DNA of 64,000 nt from Glycomyces amatae (lineage in GTDB: Bacteria; Actinomycetota; Actinomycetes; Mycobacteriales; Micromonosporaceae): NCBI RefSeq assembly GCF_020991375.1, contig NZ_JAJLQZ010000005.1:359683-423682 (forward strand), written 5' to 3'. The translations under genes were made by a program, and so were the position numbers. The notes under the pieces were generated by a model. That model saw nothing but the letters and a program-made list of their open reading frames with translations, had not been told where the DNA came from and searched no databases. This document shows, in pieces, positions 43,423-52,748 of this stretch; position 1 is the first letter of the stretch, and the number at the start of each line of letters is the position of its first letter.

Positions 43423-46400
43423 ATGTCCAGTGATGAGTCGAGGATCGTCCTACCGCCGGTGCCTGACGCGCTCGCCGACCGGCCCGTGCGGGCCTGGCGC
43501 GAGCCGGTTTCGATCGACACCTACGAGCCCGCCGCCCCCGACCGCTACCCCGCCTACCTGGACCAGCGCGTCTACCAGGGCTCCTCCGGCGCGGTCTACC
43601 CGCTGCCGTTCATCGACGCGGTCGCCCGCGAGAAGGCCCCGCGGGAGTGGGACGCGCTGCACCTGGACAACGAGTACGTGCGGCTCATGATCCTCCCCGA
43701 ACTCGGCGGAAGAATCCACATCGGACTCGACAAGACGCGCGGGTACGACTTCTTCTACCGCAACGACGTCATCAAGCCCGCCCTCGTGGGCCTCGCCGGC
43801 CCCTGGGTCTCCGGCGGCGTCGAGTTCAACTGGCCCCAGCACCACCGGCCCGCCACCCACCTGCCGACCGAGACCGCGATCGAGGCGGAGGCGGACGGCG
43901 CCGTCACCGCCTGGTGCTCCGACCACGACCCGTTCGCCCGCATGCAGGGCATGCACGGCATCCGCCTGCGCCCCGGCAGCGCCCTCGTCGAGCTGCGCGG
44001 CCACCTCGTCAACCGCACCGACGAGGTCCAGACCTTCCTGTGGTGGGCCAACGTCGCCGCGAAGGCGGGGGAGGACTACCAGTCGTTCTTCCCCACCGAC
44101 GTGCGCGCCGTCGCCGACCACGCCAAGCGCGCCACCACGACCTTCCCCGCGGCGCAGGGCCGCTACTACGGCGTCGACTACCCCGCCCGCCGCAGCGCCG
44201 AGACCCCCGACGGCGACCGCCTCGACTGGTACCGCAACATCCCCGTCCCCACCTCGTACATGTGCCTGGGCACCGAAGACGACTTCTTCGGCGGCTACGA
44301 CCACGGCGCCGGGGCCGGGTTCGTCCACTGGGCCGACCACCGCACCGCCCCCGGCAAGAAGCAGTGGACCTGGGGCAACGCCCCCTTCGGCTGGGCCTGG
44401 GACGCCCACCTCACCGACTCCGGCGGGCCCTATGTGGAGCTCATGGCCGGGGTCTTCACCGACAACCAGCCCGACTTCGCGTTCCTCAGACCCGGCGAGA
44501 CCAGGACCTTCTCCCAGTACTGGTACCCGATCCAGGACACCGGCCCCGTCCACCAGGCCACCCGCGACGCCGCCGTGCGCCTCGACGTCGAGGCCGCCGG
44601 AGGCCGGACGCGCGCCCGGATCGCCGCCGCGGTCACGGCCCCCCGCCCCGGCGCGAGGATCCGGCTCCGCTCAGGCGACCGGATCCTCTACGACGCCGCA
44701 GCCGACCTCGAGCCCGGCGCCCCGCACGTCCGCGAGGTCGACCTCGACGGCGACCGAGCCCCCGCGCCGACCGAGCTCGAACTCCTGGTCGAGCACGACG
44801 GCCGGACGCTGGTGTCCTGGAGGCCGCGCCCCGAACCCGCCCCGGCGACCGCCGAGTCCGCGACCGAGCCCCCGGCGCCCGCCGACATCGACTCGGTCGA
44901 CGAGCTCTACCTCACCGGCCTCCACCTCGCCCAGTACCGGCACGCCACCCGCTCGCCCGAGCCGTACTGGGAGGAGGCCCTGCGCCGCGACCCCGGCGAC
45001 GCCCGCTGCCGCACCGCGCTCGCGGCCCGGCTCATGCGCGCGGGCCGCCTCGACGAGGCCGAACGCCACTTGAACGCCGCCGTCGCCCGCCTGACCCGCC
45101 GCAACCCCAACCCGCGCGACGGCGAGGCCCACTACCGGCTCGGCCTCGTCCTCGCCCGGCTCGGCCGCGCCGCGGAGGCCAAGGCCGCCCTCGGCACCGC
45201 GTCCTGGGACGCCGCCTGGACCGACGCCGCCGCCGTCGCCACCGCCAAAATCGACCTCGCCGCCGGACGCGACGACGACGCGGCCGCCGCACTCGACGCG
45301 CTCCTGGACCGCAGCCCGCGCCACACGCAGGCCCGCAACCTCCGCACCGTGGCCGCGCTCCGCGGCGGCGACCGGGACCTCGCGGCCGCGATCGTCCGAG
45401 GAACCCTGCGCGACAACCCCCTCGACGCCTGGGCCCGCGACCTCGCCACCCGGATCCGCGGCGGCGCGCCCGCGGCGCCCGGGTCCGACACGGCCTCCGA
45501 GGACCGCCCGGGCCGCGCCGCCGAACCCACGACCGACCCGACGATCGCGCTCGACGTGGCCCTCGAGTACCGCGCGATCCGCGAGGACGGGGCCGCGCTC
45601 GACCGCTTCGACGCCGCCGCCCGCCTCGCCCCCGCGCCCGGCCAGGTCAACGTCGCCCCGCTCGCGTGGCTCCACCGCGCCGACCTCGAGTTCGAGCGAA
45701 GCGACGATGCCGCGCTCCCGCCGGCTTCCGGCCAGGTCGACGCCGCCCCGCCCGACCGCGCCGACGGCGACCTGCGCCGCGCCGCCGAGACCGCCGCCGA
45801 GGCGGCGCTGCGGCGCCTCCGCGAACTGGACCGCACCTGGTGCTTCCCCTCGGCCGCCGACAACGACGCCCTCGCGCGGCTCCGCGCGCGGCGGCCCGAG
45901 GACCCCGTCCTCGCCGGCCTCGCCGGGCACTGGCTCTACGCCGCGGGCCGCCGCGACGAGGCGATCGCGGCCTGGACCGCCGCCGCGGCCACCGGCGACC
46001 CGGTGGTGCTGCGCAACCTCGGCGTCGCCGCCCACAACGTCCAAGGCGACCCCGAGGCCGCCGCCTCCTGGTACGAACGCGCCCGCGAGGCCGCGCCCGA
46101 CGACGCCCGGCTCCTGTACGAGGCCGACCAGCTCGACGGCCGCCGCGGCGTCGCCCCCGCCGCCCGCCTCGCCGTCCTCGAAGACCGGCGCGACCTGGTC
46201 GAGACCCGCGACGACCTCGCCGTCCAGTTCGCCGAACTCCTCACCGCCGCAGGAAGACCCGGCGACGCGCTCGACCTCCTCGGCTCCCGCGCCTTCCAAC
46301 CCTGGGAAGGCGGCGAAGGCCGCGTCCTCGCGGCCTGGGAGGACGCCCACCTCGCCCTGTCCCGCCGGGCCCTCGCCGACGGCGACCCGAAACGCGCGGT

Positions 46401-46974
46401 CGACCACGCGGCGGCCGCGCTCGCGCCCGTGCCGAGCCTCGGCGAGGCCCGGCACCTCCTCGCCAACACCGCCGACCTGCATCTGGCGCTCGGCGACGCC
46501 CTCGCCGCCGCGGGCGACGAGGAACGGGCCCGCACCGCCTGGGCGACCGCCGCCGCGCAGCAGGGCGACTTCCAGTCCATGGAGGTCCGCGCCCACTCCG
46601 AGCACACCGCCGCCGCCGTCACCGCGCTGCGCCGCCTCGGCGAACACGAAGCGGCGCAGGCGCTCCGCGACGGCCTCGCCCGCTACATCGACGAACAGGC
46701 CGGGGCCCGCGCCCGCGTCGACTACTTCGCGACCTCCCTGCCGACGATGCTCCTGTTCACCGCCGACGTGCAGGCCGCCCACGACACGCGCGTCCTGGTC
46801 CTCAGGGCCCAGCTCGCGCTCCTGGACGGCGATCATGGACAGGCCGCCGAACTCGCCCGGAGCGCCCTCGACCGCGACCCGCTCAACAGCGCCGCGAAGG
46901 CGGGCCTCACGGCAGCGAACGCCATGGGCGCAGACGCCGCGGCAGCCCGCACCGGGAAGGCGGTCACCGATTGA
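43423..46974 (+). CDS. DUF5107 protein with C-terminal TPR repeats
   Basis: A 1183-residue cytoplasmic protein. The N-terminal about 420 residues are a DUF5107 domain: a beta-sandwich like the aldose-epimerase/lyase fold, with LHLDNEYVRLMILPELGGRI, GYDFFYRNDVIKP, VSGGVEFNWPQHHRP and FSQYWYPIQDTG. The remaining about 700 residues are Ala/Arg-rich TPR repeats (LRRDPGDARCRTALAARLMRAG and many later copies). Such proteins are almost always encoded next to glycoside hydrolases or sugar transporters and are thought to recognise or process a sugar. Start ATG 43423. The GH35-ABC operon begins 197 bases after the stop. Confidence 0.85.
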   Translation: MSSDESRIVLPPVPDALADRPVRAWREPVSIDTYEPAAPDRYPAYLDQRVYQGSSGAVYPLPFIDAVAREKAPREWDALHLDNEYVRLMILPELGGRIHIGLDKTRGYDFFYRNDVIKPALVGLAGPWVSGGVEFNWPQHHRPATHLPTETAIEAEADGAVTAWCSDHDPFARMQGMHGIRLRPGSALVELRGHLVNRTDEVQTFLWWANVAAKAGEDYQSFFPTDVRAVADHAKRATTTFPAAQGRYYGVDYPARRSAETPDGDRLDWYRNIPVPTSYMCLGTEDDFFGGYDHGAGAGFVHWADHRTAPGKKQWTWGNAPFGWAWDAHLTDSGGPYVELMAGVFTDNQPDFAFLRPGETRTFSQYWYPIQDTGPVHQATRDAAVRLDVEAAGGRTRARIAAAVTAPRPGARIRLRSGDRILYDAAADLEPGAPHVREVDLDGDRAPAPTELELLVEHDGRTLVSWRPRPEPAPATAESATEPPAPADIDSVDELYLTGLHLAQYRHATRSPEPYWEEALRRDPGDARCRTALAARLMRAGRLDEAERHLNAAVARLTRRNPNPRDGEAHYRLGLVLARLGRAAEAKAALGTASWDAAWTDAAAVATAKIDLAAGRDDDAAAALDALLDRSPRHTQARNLRTVAALRGGDRDLAAAIVRGTLRDNPLDAWARDLATRIRGGAPAAPGSDTASEDRPGRAAEPTTDPTIALDVALEYRAIREDGAALDRFDAAARLAPAPGQVNVAPLAWLHRADLEFERSDDAALPPASGQVDAAPPDRADGDLRRAAETAAEAALRRLRELDRTWCFPSAADNDALARLRARRPEDPVLAGLAGHWLYAAGRRDEAIAAWTAAAATGDPVVLRNLGVAAHNVQGDPEAAASWYERAREAAPDDARLLYEADQLDGRRGVAPAARLAVLEDRRDLVETRDDLAVQFAELLTAAGRPGDALDLLGSRAFQPWEGGEGRVLAAWEDAHLALSRRALADGDPKRAVDHAAAALAPVPSLGEARHLLANTADLHLALGDALAAAGDEERARTAWATAAAQQGDFQSMEVRAHSEHTAAAVTALRRLGEHEAAQALRDGLARYIDEQAGARARVDYFATSLPTMLLFTADVQAAHDTRVLVLRAQLALLDGDHGQAAELARSALDRDPLNSAAKAGLTAANAMGADAAAARTGKAVTD

Positions 46975-47012
46975 CCTCCTTCCATGAGCCGGACCGTTCG
47001 CGAAGGAGCGAC

Positions 47013-47123
47013 ATGAACCACCGACCGCCGGGCCCTCGCGGACCGCGCGCCCTCGACCGGGCGCCGCACTCGGCCCGCTCGTCAATCCTGCGAACACCGC
47101 GGCCGCGGCAGCGGGTGCCCTGA
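47013..47123 (+). CDS. Possible 36-residue Arg/Pro-rich leader ORF
   Basis: ATG 47013 has a perfect GAAGGAG site seven bases upstream and the frame ends at TGA 47123, encoding a peptide rich in Arg and Pro (MNHRPPGPRGPRALDRAPH...). The context CGAAGGAGCGACATGAAC strongly resembles the start of the GH35 gene (AAAGGAGAGCGATGAAC), so it may be a leader peptide or a duplicated start. There is no other evidence that it is translated. Confidence 0.25.
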   Translation: MNHRPPGPRGPRALDRAPHSARSSILRTPRPRQRVP

Positions 47124-47171
47124 AGCCGACCGGCCCTCGTCCACGAACCGAACCATCCTCAAAGGAGAGCG

Positions 47172-49670
47172 ATGAACGACCCGAACCCCGCCCCTCGCGA
47201 ACTGCGGGCCACCGCCCCGCCGGGCCCGCGGCGCGGCCACCTGCCGTTCGGCGAACCCGAAGGCGCCCCCGACCGCATCGAGGTCACCTCCCGCCGCATC
47301 GAGCGGGCCGGCCGCCCCTGGTTCCCGATCACCGGCGAGATCCACTACTCCCGGACCCCGCGCGAGCGCTGGAACGAGATCCTCGGGCACGCCCGCGCCG
47401 GCGGCCTCGACTCCGTCGCCACCTACGTGTTCTGGCGCGCCCACGAACCCGAGCCCGGCCGCTTCGACTGGACCGGCGACCTCGACCTGCGCGCCTTCAC
47501 CGAACTCGCCGCCGCGCACGGCCTCGACGTCGTCGTCCGCCTCGGCCCCTGGGCCCACGGCGAGGCCCGCTACGGCGGCTTCCCCGACTGGCTCATGGAA
47601 CGCGACCTCAAGACCCGCACCGACGACCCCGACTACCTCGCCCTCGTGCGCCCCCTCTACGCCGAGACGATCGCGCAGCTCAAGGGCCTCACCCACGCCG
47701 AAGGCGGCCCGGTCGTCGCCGCCCAGGTCGACAACGAGCTCTACGACCAGCCCGGCCACCTCGCCACCCTCCGCGCCCTCGCCGAGGAACTCGGCCTGCG
47801 CGTCCCGATCTGGACCGCCACCGGCTGGGGCGGCGCCCAGGTCCCCGACACCCTCCTGCCGGTCTACAGCGCCTACTCAGAGGGCTTCTGGGAGGACGAG
47901 ACGACCGAGTGGGCCGCGTTCGCGCCCTTCCACTACCGCTACTCGGAGGTCCGCGACGACCTCACCGTCGGCGCCGACCTCCGCGAAGCCCTCGACGGCG
48001 TCACCGCCGCCCCGGCCGGTGTCGCCGCCGGCGACCCCGCCACCCCCTTCGCCACCTGCGACCCCGCCACCCCCTTCGCCACCTGCGACCCTGCCACTCC
48101 TTTCGCCACCTGCGAACTCGGCGGCGGCATGCACGTCGCCTACCACCGCCGCCCCCTCGTCTCCGGCGAGGACGTCGCCGCCCTGGCCCTCGCCAAGATC
48201 GGCAGCGGCTCGGCCTGGCAGGGCTACTACATGTACGCGGGCGGCACCCAGCGCACCGGACCCCAAGGGCCCGAACAGGAGTCGCAGGACACCGGCTATC
48301 CCAACGACGTCCCGGCCCTGTCCTACGACTTCCACGCGCCGATCGGCGAGCACGGCCAGATCCGCCCGCACCACCACTACCTGCGGCGCCAGCACCTGTG
48401 GCTGCGCGAGGACGGGCACCGCATCGCCGCCATGGCCGCCGAGGTCGGCGGCGGGAGCGAGGACCCCGAGGAGCTGCGCTGGGCCGTCCGCTCCGACGGG
48501 ACGAGCGGCTACCTGTTCCTCACCACCTACCAGCCGCCCAAGCGGCCCCTGGCGCCCCAGCGGGGCGTCCAGTTCACCGTCCACTTCGATGAGACGAGCG
48601 TGACCGTCCCGAGCGCGCCGGTCGACGTCCCCGCCGGGCACTCCCTCGCCTGGCCCCTGCGCTACCCGCTCACGCCGGACCTGACCCTCCGCAGCGCCAC
48701 CGCGCAGCTCCTCACCCGCATCGCCACCGGCGGCGGCACCGGCACCGGTGACCTCGTGGTCCTGGCCGCGACCGACGGCGTCCCGGTCGAGATCGTGATC
48801 GACGGCCTTCCCGAAGGCCACCCCTTCAGGGACGGCGCAGGCGAGCACTCGCCCGAGGGCGCGCCGAGCGGGCACGCGCCCGACCGCGCTCCAGGCGAGC
48901 GTGCGCCCGGCCGCGTCACCACCGCGGACCTCCCCGCCCCGCCCGGCCCCGACTGCCTCATCGAGCTGCCCGGCGTCCGCCTCCTCGTCCTCGACGACGC
49001 GAGCGCGAACCGCCTCTACCGGCTCGACCTCGCCGGACGCGAACGCCTCGTCCTCGCCGACGCGCCCGTCTACGCCGAGCACGGCGACCTCGTCGTCCAC
49101 CCCGAGGCCGAACGCGTCACCGTCGCGGTCCTGCCCGCGCCTCCCGCCTTCACCGCCGACGGCGCCGACCTCGACCCGCCCCGCGACGAAGGGCCCTGGC
49201 GCACCTGGACCCTCACCGCCCACGACACCGGGCCGATCCCGCTGCCCACCGGCCTCAGACCCGCCGCCGGGCCCGCGCCCGAGCCCCGCCGCGGCGGCCC
49301 CATGGACCGACTCAGCGCCCCCGACGACTACAGCGCCGCCGCGGACGTCCGCCTCGACGTCCCCGACTTCACCGGCGCCGACCGCGCGCTCCTGCGCCTC
49401 ACGTGGACCGGCGACACCGGCCGCGCCTTCATCGGGGACCGCCTCGTGTCCGACCACTTCTGGCACGGCCGGGACTGGGACATCGACCTCACCCCGCACC
49501 CGCAGGCCGTCGAGCACGGCGTCCGGCTCCGACTGCTGCCGTGGCGGCGCGCCACGGGAGTATGGGTCGACCCGTCCGTCCGCGGCGTCCCCGACGGCGT
49601 CACCCTCGACGCCGCCGTGCTCGTCCGCGTCGGCAAGGTCCGGCTCCACGCCGAGGAGGACCCGTCATGA
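47172..49670 (+). CDS. GH35 beta-galactosidase
   Basis: An 832-residue cytoplasmic enzyme (no signal peptide). The catalytic barrel shows FPITGEIHYSRTPRERW, YVFWRAHEPEPG, VVRLGPWAHGEA, AAQVDNELYD with acid/base Glu189 and TCELGGGMHVAYHRRP with nucleophile Glu315. Later residues form beta-sandwich domains (about 450-830). It removes beta-galactosyl residues, probably from imported galacto-oligosaccharides. An unusual insertion repeats DPATPFATC three times (288-314) right before the nucleophile. AAAGGAG precedes ATG 47172. Its stop overlaps the solute-binding gene (ATGA), heading a five-gene coupled operon. Confidence 0.9.
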   Translation: MNDPNPAPRELRATAPPGPRRGHLPFGEPEGAPDRIEVTSRRIERAGRPWFPITGEIHYSRTPRERWNEILGHARAGGLDSVATYVFWRAHEPEPGRFDWTGDLDLRAFTELAAAHGLDVVVRLGPWAHGEARYGGFPDWLMERDLKTRTDDPDYLALVRPLYAETIAQLKGLTHAEGGPVVAAQVDNELYDQPGHLATLRALAEELGLRVPIWTATGWGGAQVPDTLLPVYSAYSEGFWEDETTEWAAFAPFHYRYSEVRDDLTVGADLREALDGVTAAPAGVAAGDPATPFATCDPATPFATCDPATPFATCELGGGMHVAYHRRPLVSGEDVAALALAKIGSGSAWQGYYMYAGGTQRTGPQGPEQESQDTGYPNDVPALSYDFHAPIGEHGQIRPHHHYLRRQHLWLREDGHRIAAMAAEVGGGSEDPEELRWAVRSDGTSGYLFLTTYQPPKRPLAPQRGVQFTVHFDETSVTVPSAPVDVPAGHSLAWPLRYPLTPDLTLRSATAQLLTRIATGGGTGTGDLVVLAATDGVPVEIVIDGLPEGHPFRDGAGEHSPEGAPSGHAPDRAPGERAPGRVTTADLPAPPGPDCLIELPGVRLLVLDDASANRLYRLDLAGRERLVLADAPVYAEHGDLVVHPEAERVTVAVLPAPPAFTADGADLDPPRDEGPWRTWTLTAHDTGPIPLPTGLRPAAGPAPEPRRGGPMDRLSAPDDYSAAADVRLDVPDFTGADRALLRLTWTGDTGRAFIGDRLVSDHFWHGRDWDIDLTPHPQAVEHGVRLRLLPWRRATGVWVDPSVRGVPDGVTLDAAVLVRVGKVRLHAEEDPS
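48033..48113 (+). repeat. In-frame 27-bp tandem triplication in GH35
   Basis: Units at 48033-48059, 48060-48086 and 48087-48113 each encode DPATPFATC. The first two are identical at DNA level; the third differs at three synonymous positions. The ancestral copy is probably the third, joined to the nucleophile strand. Confidence 0.9.
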
Positions 49671-50989
49671 CCCTCAACCGCAGAGGCCTGCTCGCCGGCG
49701 CCACTGGAATCGGTGCCGCCGGGATCGGCGCGCTCGCCGCGTGCTCCTCGCCCACCCAGGGGGACCCCCTCCGGTCCGGCCAGGCCGACCTGACACTGTG
49801 GACGCACGATCCGGGCTACGCGACGTTCTTCACCGACGCCGCCGCCGACGCCGGACTCGTCGGCGACAGCGCCTGGACCTACTCGGTCGAGGTCACCTCC
49901 ATCGCGCCGCCGGACATCATCTCGCGCCTGATCAACCAGGCCGTCGCCCAGCGGCCCCTGCCGAGCATGGCCGGGCTCGAACTCGGCCAGTTCCCGCGCA
50001 TGATGCGCGAGGGCATCGCCGAGAACCTGCTCGTCGACCTCTCGCCCCTCACCGACCCCCTCGGCGACGGGCTGCTCAAGACCCAGCCCTACACCGTCGA
50101 CGGCGGCGTCTACGCCCTCGAATCGGACAACTCGGTCTCGGTCATGTACTACCGCGCCGACGAGTTCGAGCGGCTCGGCATCCCCGAGGACGTCGCCACC
50201 TGGGAGGAGCTGCTCGACATCGGCGCGCAGGTCGCCGCCGACACCGGCCAGGCCGTCGGCATGGTCTCCGACGGCGACAACACCGCCATCGTCCAGGGCT
50301 ACATGCAGGCGCTGTTCCAGCGCGGCGGCGGCCTCTACGACGCCGACGGCGAGCTCATCGTCCTCTCCGAGGAGAACGTCGAGGTCCTCGAGCTCATGGC
50401 CGAAGGCGTCCGCAGCGGCGCGCTCCTGTCCCTCGCCGACCCCTACGGCAGCGCCACCGGCGCCGCCCTCAAGGAGAGCCGGCTCATCGCCACCGTCATG
50501 CCCAACTGGTACAAGGTCTACGGCCTCGAGGCCAACGTCCCCGACCAGGCCGGGCTCTGGCGCGCCCGCACCATCCCGCGCTACGCGGGCGGCGGCGGCA
50601 TCGCCTCCACCCTCGGCGGCACCGCGTTCGGCGTCGTCAAGGACCAGGTCCTCACCGACGCCGCCGTGGACTTCCTCCAGCGCTGCTACCTCACCCCCGA
50701 AGGCCAGCTGGCCCGCTACGCCGCGGGCGCCTACCTGCCGACCCTCGCCGACCTCTACGACACCCCCGAGTTCCAGAACCTCACCGACCCCTACCTCGGC
50801 GACCAGCGCATCTTCGAGGTCTACGGCGCCGCCGTCGCCGAAATGCCCGCCTTCTACCAGGCCGCGGACCTCGCCGTGCTCCGCGACAGCCTCGGCGGGC
50901 CCGTCCTGCGCGCCCTCAAGGGCGAGATCGGCGCCGAGGACGCGCTCCGCGAAGGCGTCGACGCCTACGAAAGGCAGGTGTCCGAATGA
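49667..50989 (+). CDS. Sugar ABC transporter solute-binding lipoprotein (CUT1)
   Basis: A 440-residue exported lipoprotein. A twin-arginine-like start (LNRRGLLAGATG) and a lipobox IGALAACSS with Cys28 mark a Tat-type lipoprotein. The mature part is a family 1 sugar-binding protein (ADLTLWTHDPGYATFF, SDNSVSVMYYRADEFERLGIPED, AALKESRLIATVMPNWYKVYG). It delivers an oligosaccharide, probably a beta-galactoside, to the permeases. ATG 49667 overlaps the GH35 stop by 4 bases and its own stop overlaps the first permease. Confidence 0.9.
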   Translation: MTLNRRGLLAGATGIGAAGIGALAACSSPTQGDPLRSGQADLTLWTHDPGYATFFTDAAADAGLVGDSAWTYSVEVTSIAPPDIISRLINQAVAQRPLPSMAGLELGQFPRMMREGIAENLLVDLSPLTDPLGDGLLKTQPYTVDGGVYALESDNSVSVMYYRADEFERLGIPEDVATWEELLDIGAQVAADTGQAVGMVSDGDNTAIVQGYMQALFQRGGGLYDADGELIVLSEENVEVLELMAEGVRSGALLSLADPYGSATGAALKESRLIATVMPNWYKVYGLEANVPDQAGLWRARTIPRYAGGGGIASTLGGTAFGVVKDQVLTDAAVDFLQRCYLTPEGQLARYAAGAYLPTLADLYDTPEFQNLTDPYLGDQRIFEVYGAAVAEMPAFYQAADLAVLRDSLGGPVLRALKGEIGAEDALREGVDAYERQVSE

Positions 50990-51894
50990 CCGCCACCGCC
51001 GCCGCGCGGTCCGACCGCGCGCAGAACCGACAGAGGCGATGGGCCCCTTACCTGTTCATCTCCCCGTTCTTCATCCTGTTCACCTGCTTCATGGTCGTGC
51101 CCATCGGCGCGGGCGTCTACCTGAGCCTCACGCGGTGGGCCGGGCTCGGCTCGCCCGAGTTCATCGGCCTGGACAACTACACCCGGCTCCTGGGCGACCA
51201 GAGCTTCGGCGCGTCCCTGGGGAACACCGCGTTCTACACCGCGTTCGCGCTCCTCGTCGTCCTGCCCGCCTCGCTCCTGATCGCCCAGGCGCTCGACGCC
51301 CGCGGCCTCAAGCTCCGCGACCTGTTCCGGCTCGTCTACTTCCTGCCGGTCGTCCTGTCGCCCATCATCATCGCCCTCATCTTCGGGCTGATCTTCGACG
51401 GCGAGTACGGCCTCGTCAACGCGGTCATGGAGGCGCTGTTCGGCTTCGGCGGCGTCTCATGGCTCACCGACCCGTGGTGGGCCCGGGTCGTCGTGGTGGT
51501 CCTGGTGCTGTGGCGCTGGACCGGCTACCTGACGATCTTCTTCCTCGCCGGGATGCAGGCCGTCCCGCGCGAACTCCACGAGGCCGCCGAGGTCGACGGG
51601 GCCGGACCGGTGCGCCGGTTCTTCTCCGTCACGCTGCCGCAGCTCAGACCGGTCACCGCGTTCATCGCCGTGACCATGCTCGTCAACACCGCGCAGATCT
51701 TCGAGGAGCCGTTCCTGCTCACCCAGGGCGGACCCGGCGAGTCGACCCTGTCGGTGTCGATGTTCGTCTACCGGGCCGCGTTCCAACGCCAGGAGCTCGG
51801 CTACGCCGCCGCCGCGGGCGTGGTCATGTTCGTCATCGTCTTCGCGCTCGGACGCCTCGCCTCCAGCGCCTTCGGCGTGGGGAGGACCCGATGA
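50986..51894 (+). CDS. Sugar ABC transporter permease, MalF-type
   Basis: A 302-residue membrane permease with six helices (APYLFISPFFILFTCFMVVPIG at the start). The EAA loop, ELHEAAEVDGAGPVRRFFSVTLP, is intact and docks with the ATPase. ATG 50986 overlaps the binding-protein stop by 4 bases. No ATPase gene is nearby, so it probably shares a general MsiK-type ATPase. Confidence 0.93.
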   Translation: MTATAAARSDRAQNRQRRWAPYLFISPFFILFTCFMVVPIGAGVYLSLTRWAGLGSPEFIGLDNYTRLLGDQSFGASLGNTAFYTAFALLVVLPASLLIAQALDARGLKLRDLFRLVYFLPVVLSPIIIALIFGLIFDGEYGLVNAVMEALFGFGGVSWLTDPWWARVVVVVLVLWRWTGYLTIFFLAGMQAVPRELHEAAEVDGAGPVRRFFSVTLPQLRPVTAFIAVTMLVNTAQIFEEPFLLTQGGPGESTLSVSMFVYRAAFQRQELGYAAAAGVVMFVIVFALGRLASSAFGVGRTR

Positions 51895-52748
51895 ACGCCA
51901 CCGCCGCCCGCACGCCCCGCCGCCGCCGGGTCCGCCCGGCCCGCGCCGGCCTCTACGCGACGCTCGTCCTGCTCGCGCTCGTCTACCTCGCGCCGCTGGC
52001 CTGGGCCGTCTCCTCCTCCTTCAAGGAGCGCAGCGAGATCTTCGCGTTCCCGCCGAAGCTCTGGCCCGACCCGGCCACGCTCTTCAACTACGCGACGCTC
52101 CTGGCCGAGCAGCCGTTCTGGCGGTGGATGCTCATGAGCACCTCCGTCGCGCTCATCAGCACGGTCGCCACCGTGCTCCTGTGCTCGCTCGCCGGGTTCG
52201 GCTTCGCCAAGTACGAGTTCAAGGGCAAGCGGCTGCTGTTCGACGTCATGTTCTCCTCGCTGGCGATCCCCTTCGCCGTCATCGTCGTCCCGCTGTTCGT
52301 CCTGGTCGCCAAGCTCGGCCTCTCCCACCCGCTGTTCGCCCTGGTCGTCCCGTGGGTCGCGCCCGCGTTCGGGATCTTCATGATGCGCCAGTACACCGAG
52401 CAGTCCATTCCCGACGAGATCCTCGACGCCGCCCGCATCGACGGCTGCTCGGAACTGCGGACCTTCCGGTCCGTGGTCCTGCCGCTGCTGCGGCCCGCGC
52501 TCGGCGCGCTCGCCGTGTGGAGCTTCCTGAACACCTACAACACCCTGCTGTGGCCCCTGGTCGTGGTCTCCGAACCCGAGTACTACACCGTCCCGCTGGG
52601 ACTCCAGGCGCTCTTCGGCGCCGAAGGCCGCCAGTACAACCTGGTCCTGGCCGGGGCCGTCCTCGCGGCGATCCCCGCCATCGCCGTGTTCGTCCTGCTG
52701 CGCAAGCAGCTCATCTCCGGACTCACCGCAGGGGCGGTGAAGTCATGA
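51891..52748 (+). CDS. Sugar ABC transporter permease, MalG-type
   Basis: A 285-residue permease with six helices and the EAA loop EILDAARIDGCSELRTFRSVVLPLLRP. It partners the MalF-type protein in the CUT1 pump. ATG 51891 overlaps the previous stop by 4 bases, and its stop overlaps the next start by 4 bases. Confidence 0.93.
   Translation: MNATAARTPRRRRVRPARAGLYATLVLLALVYLAPLAWAVSSSFKERSEIFAFPPKLWPDPATLFNYATLLAEQPFWRWMLMSTSVALISTVATVLLCSLAGFGFAKYEFKGKRLLFDVMFSSLAIPFAVIVVPLFVLVAKLGLSHPLFALVVPWVAPAFGIFMMRQYTEQSIPDEILDAARIDGCSELRTFRSVVLPLLRPALGALAVWSFLNTYNTLLWPLVVVSEPEYYTVPLGLQALFGAEGRQYNLVLAGAVLAAIPAIAVFVLLRKQLISGLTAGAVKS

Noticed and set aside
44671..47097. 808-codon minus-strand frame opposite the DUF5107 gene
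   Set aside because: It is glycine/arginine-rich without any domain, while the plus strand has clear DUF5107 and TPR patterns.
48033..48113. Short regular repeats as a CRISPR array
   Set aside because: The units are directly adjacent with no spacers and are in frame within a real gene.
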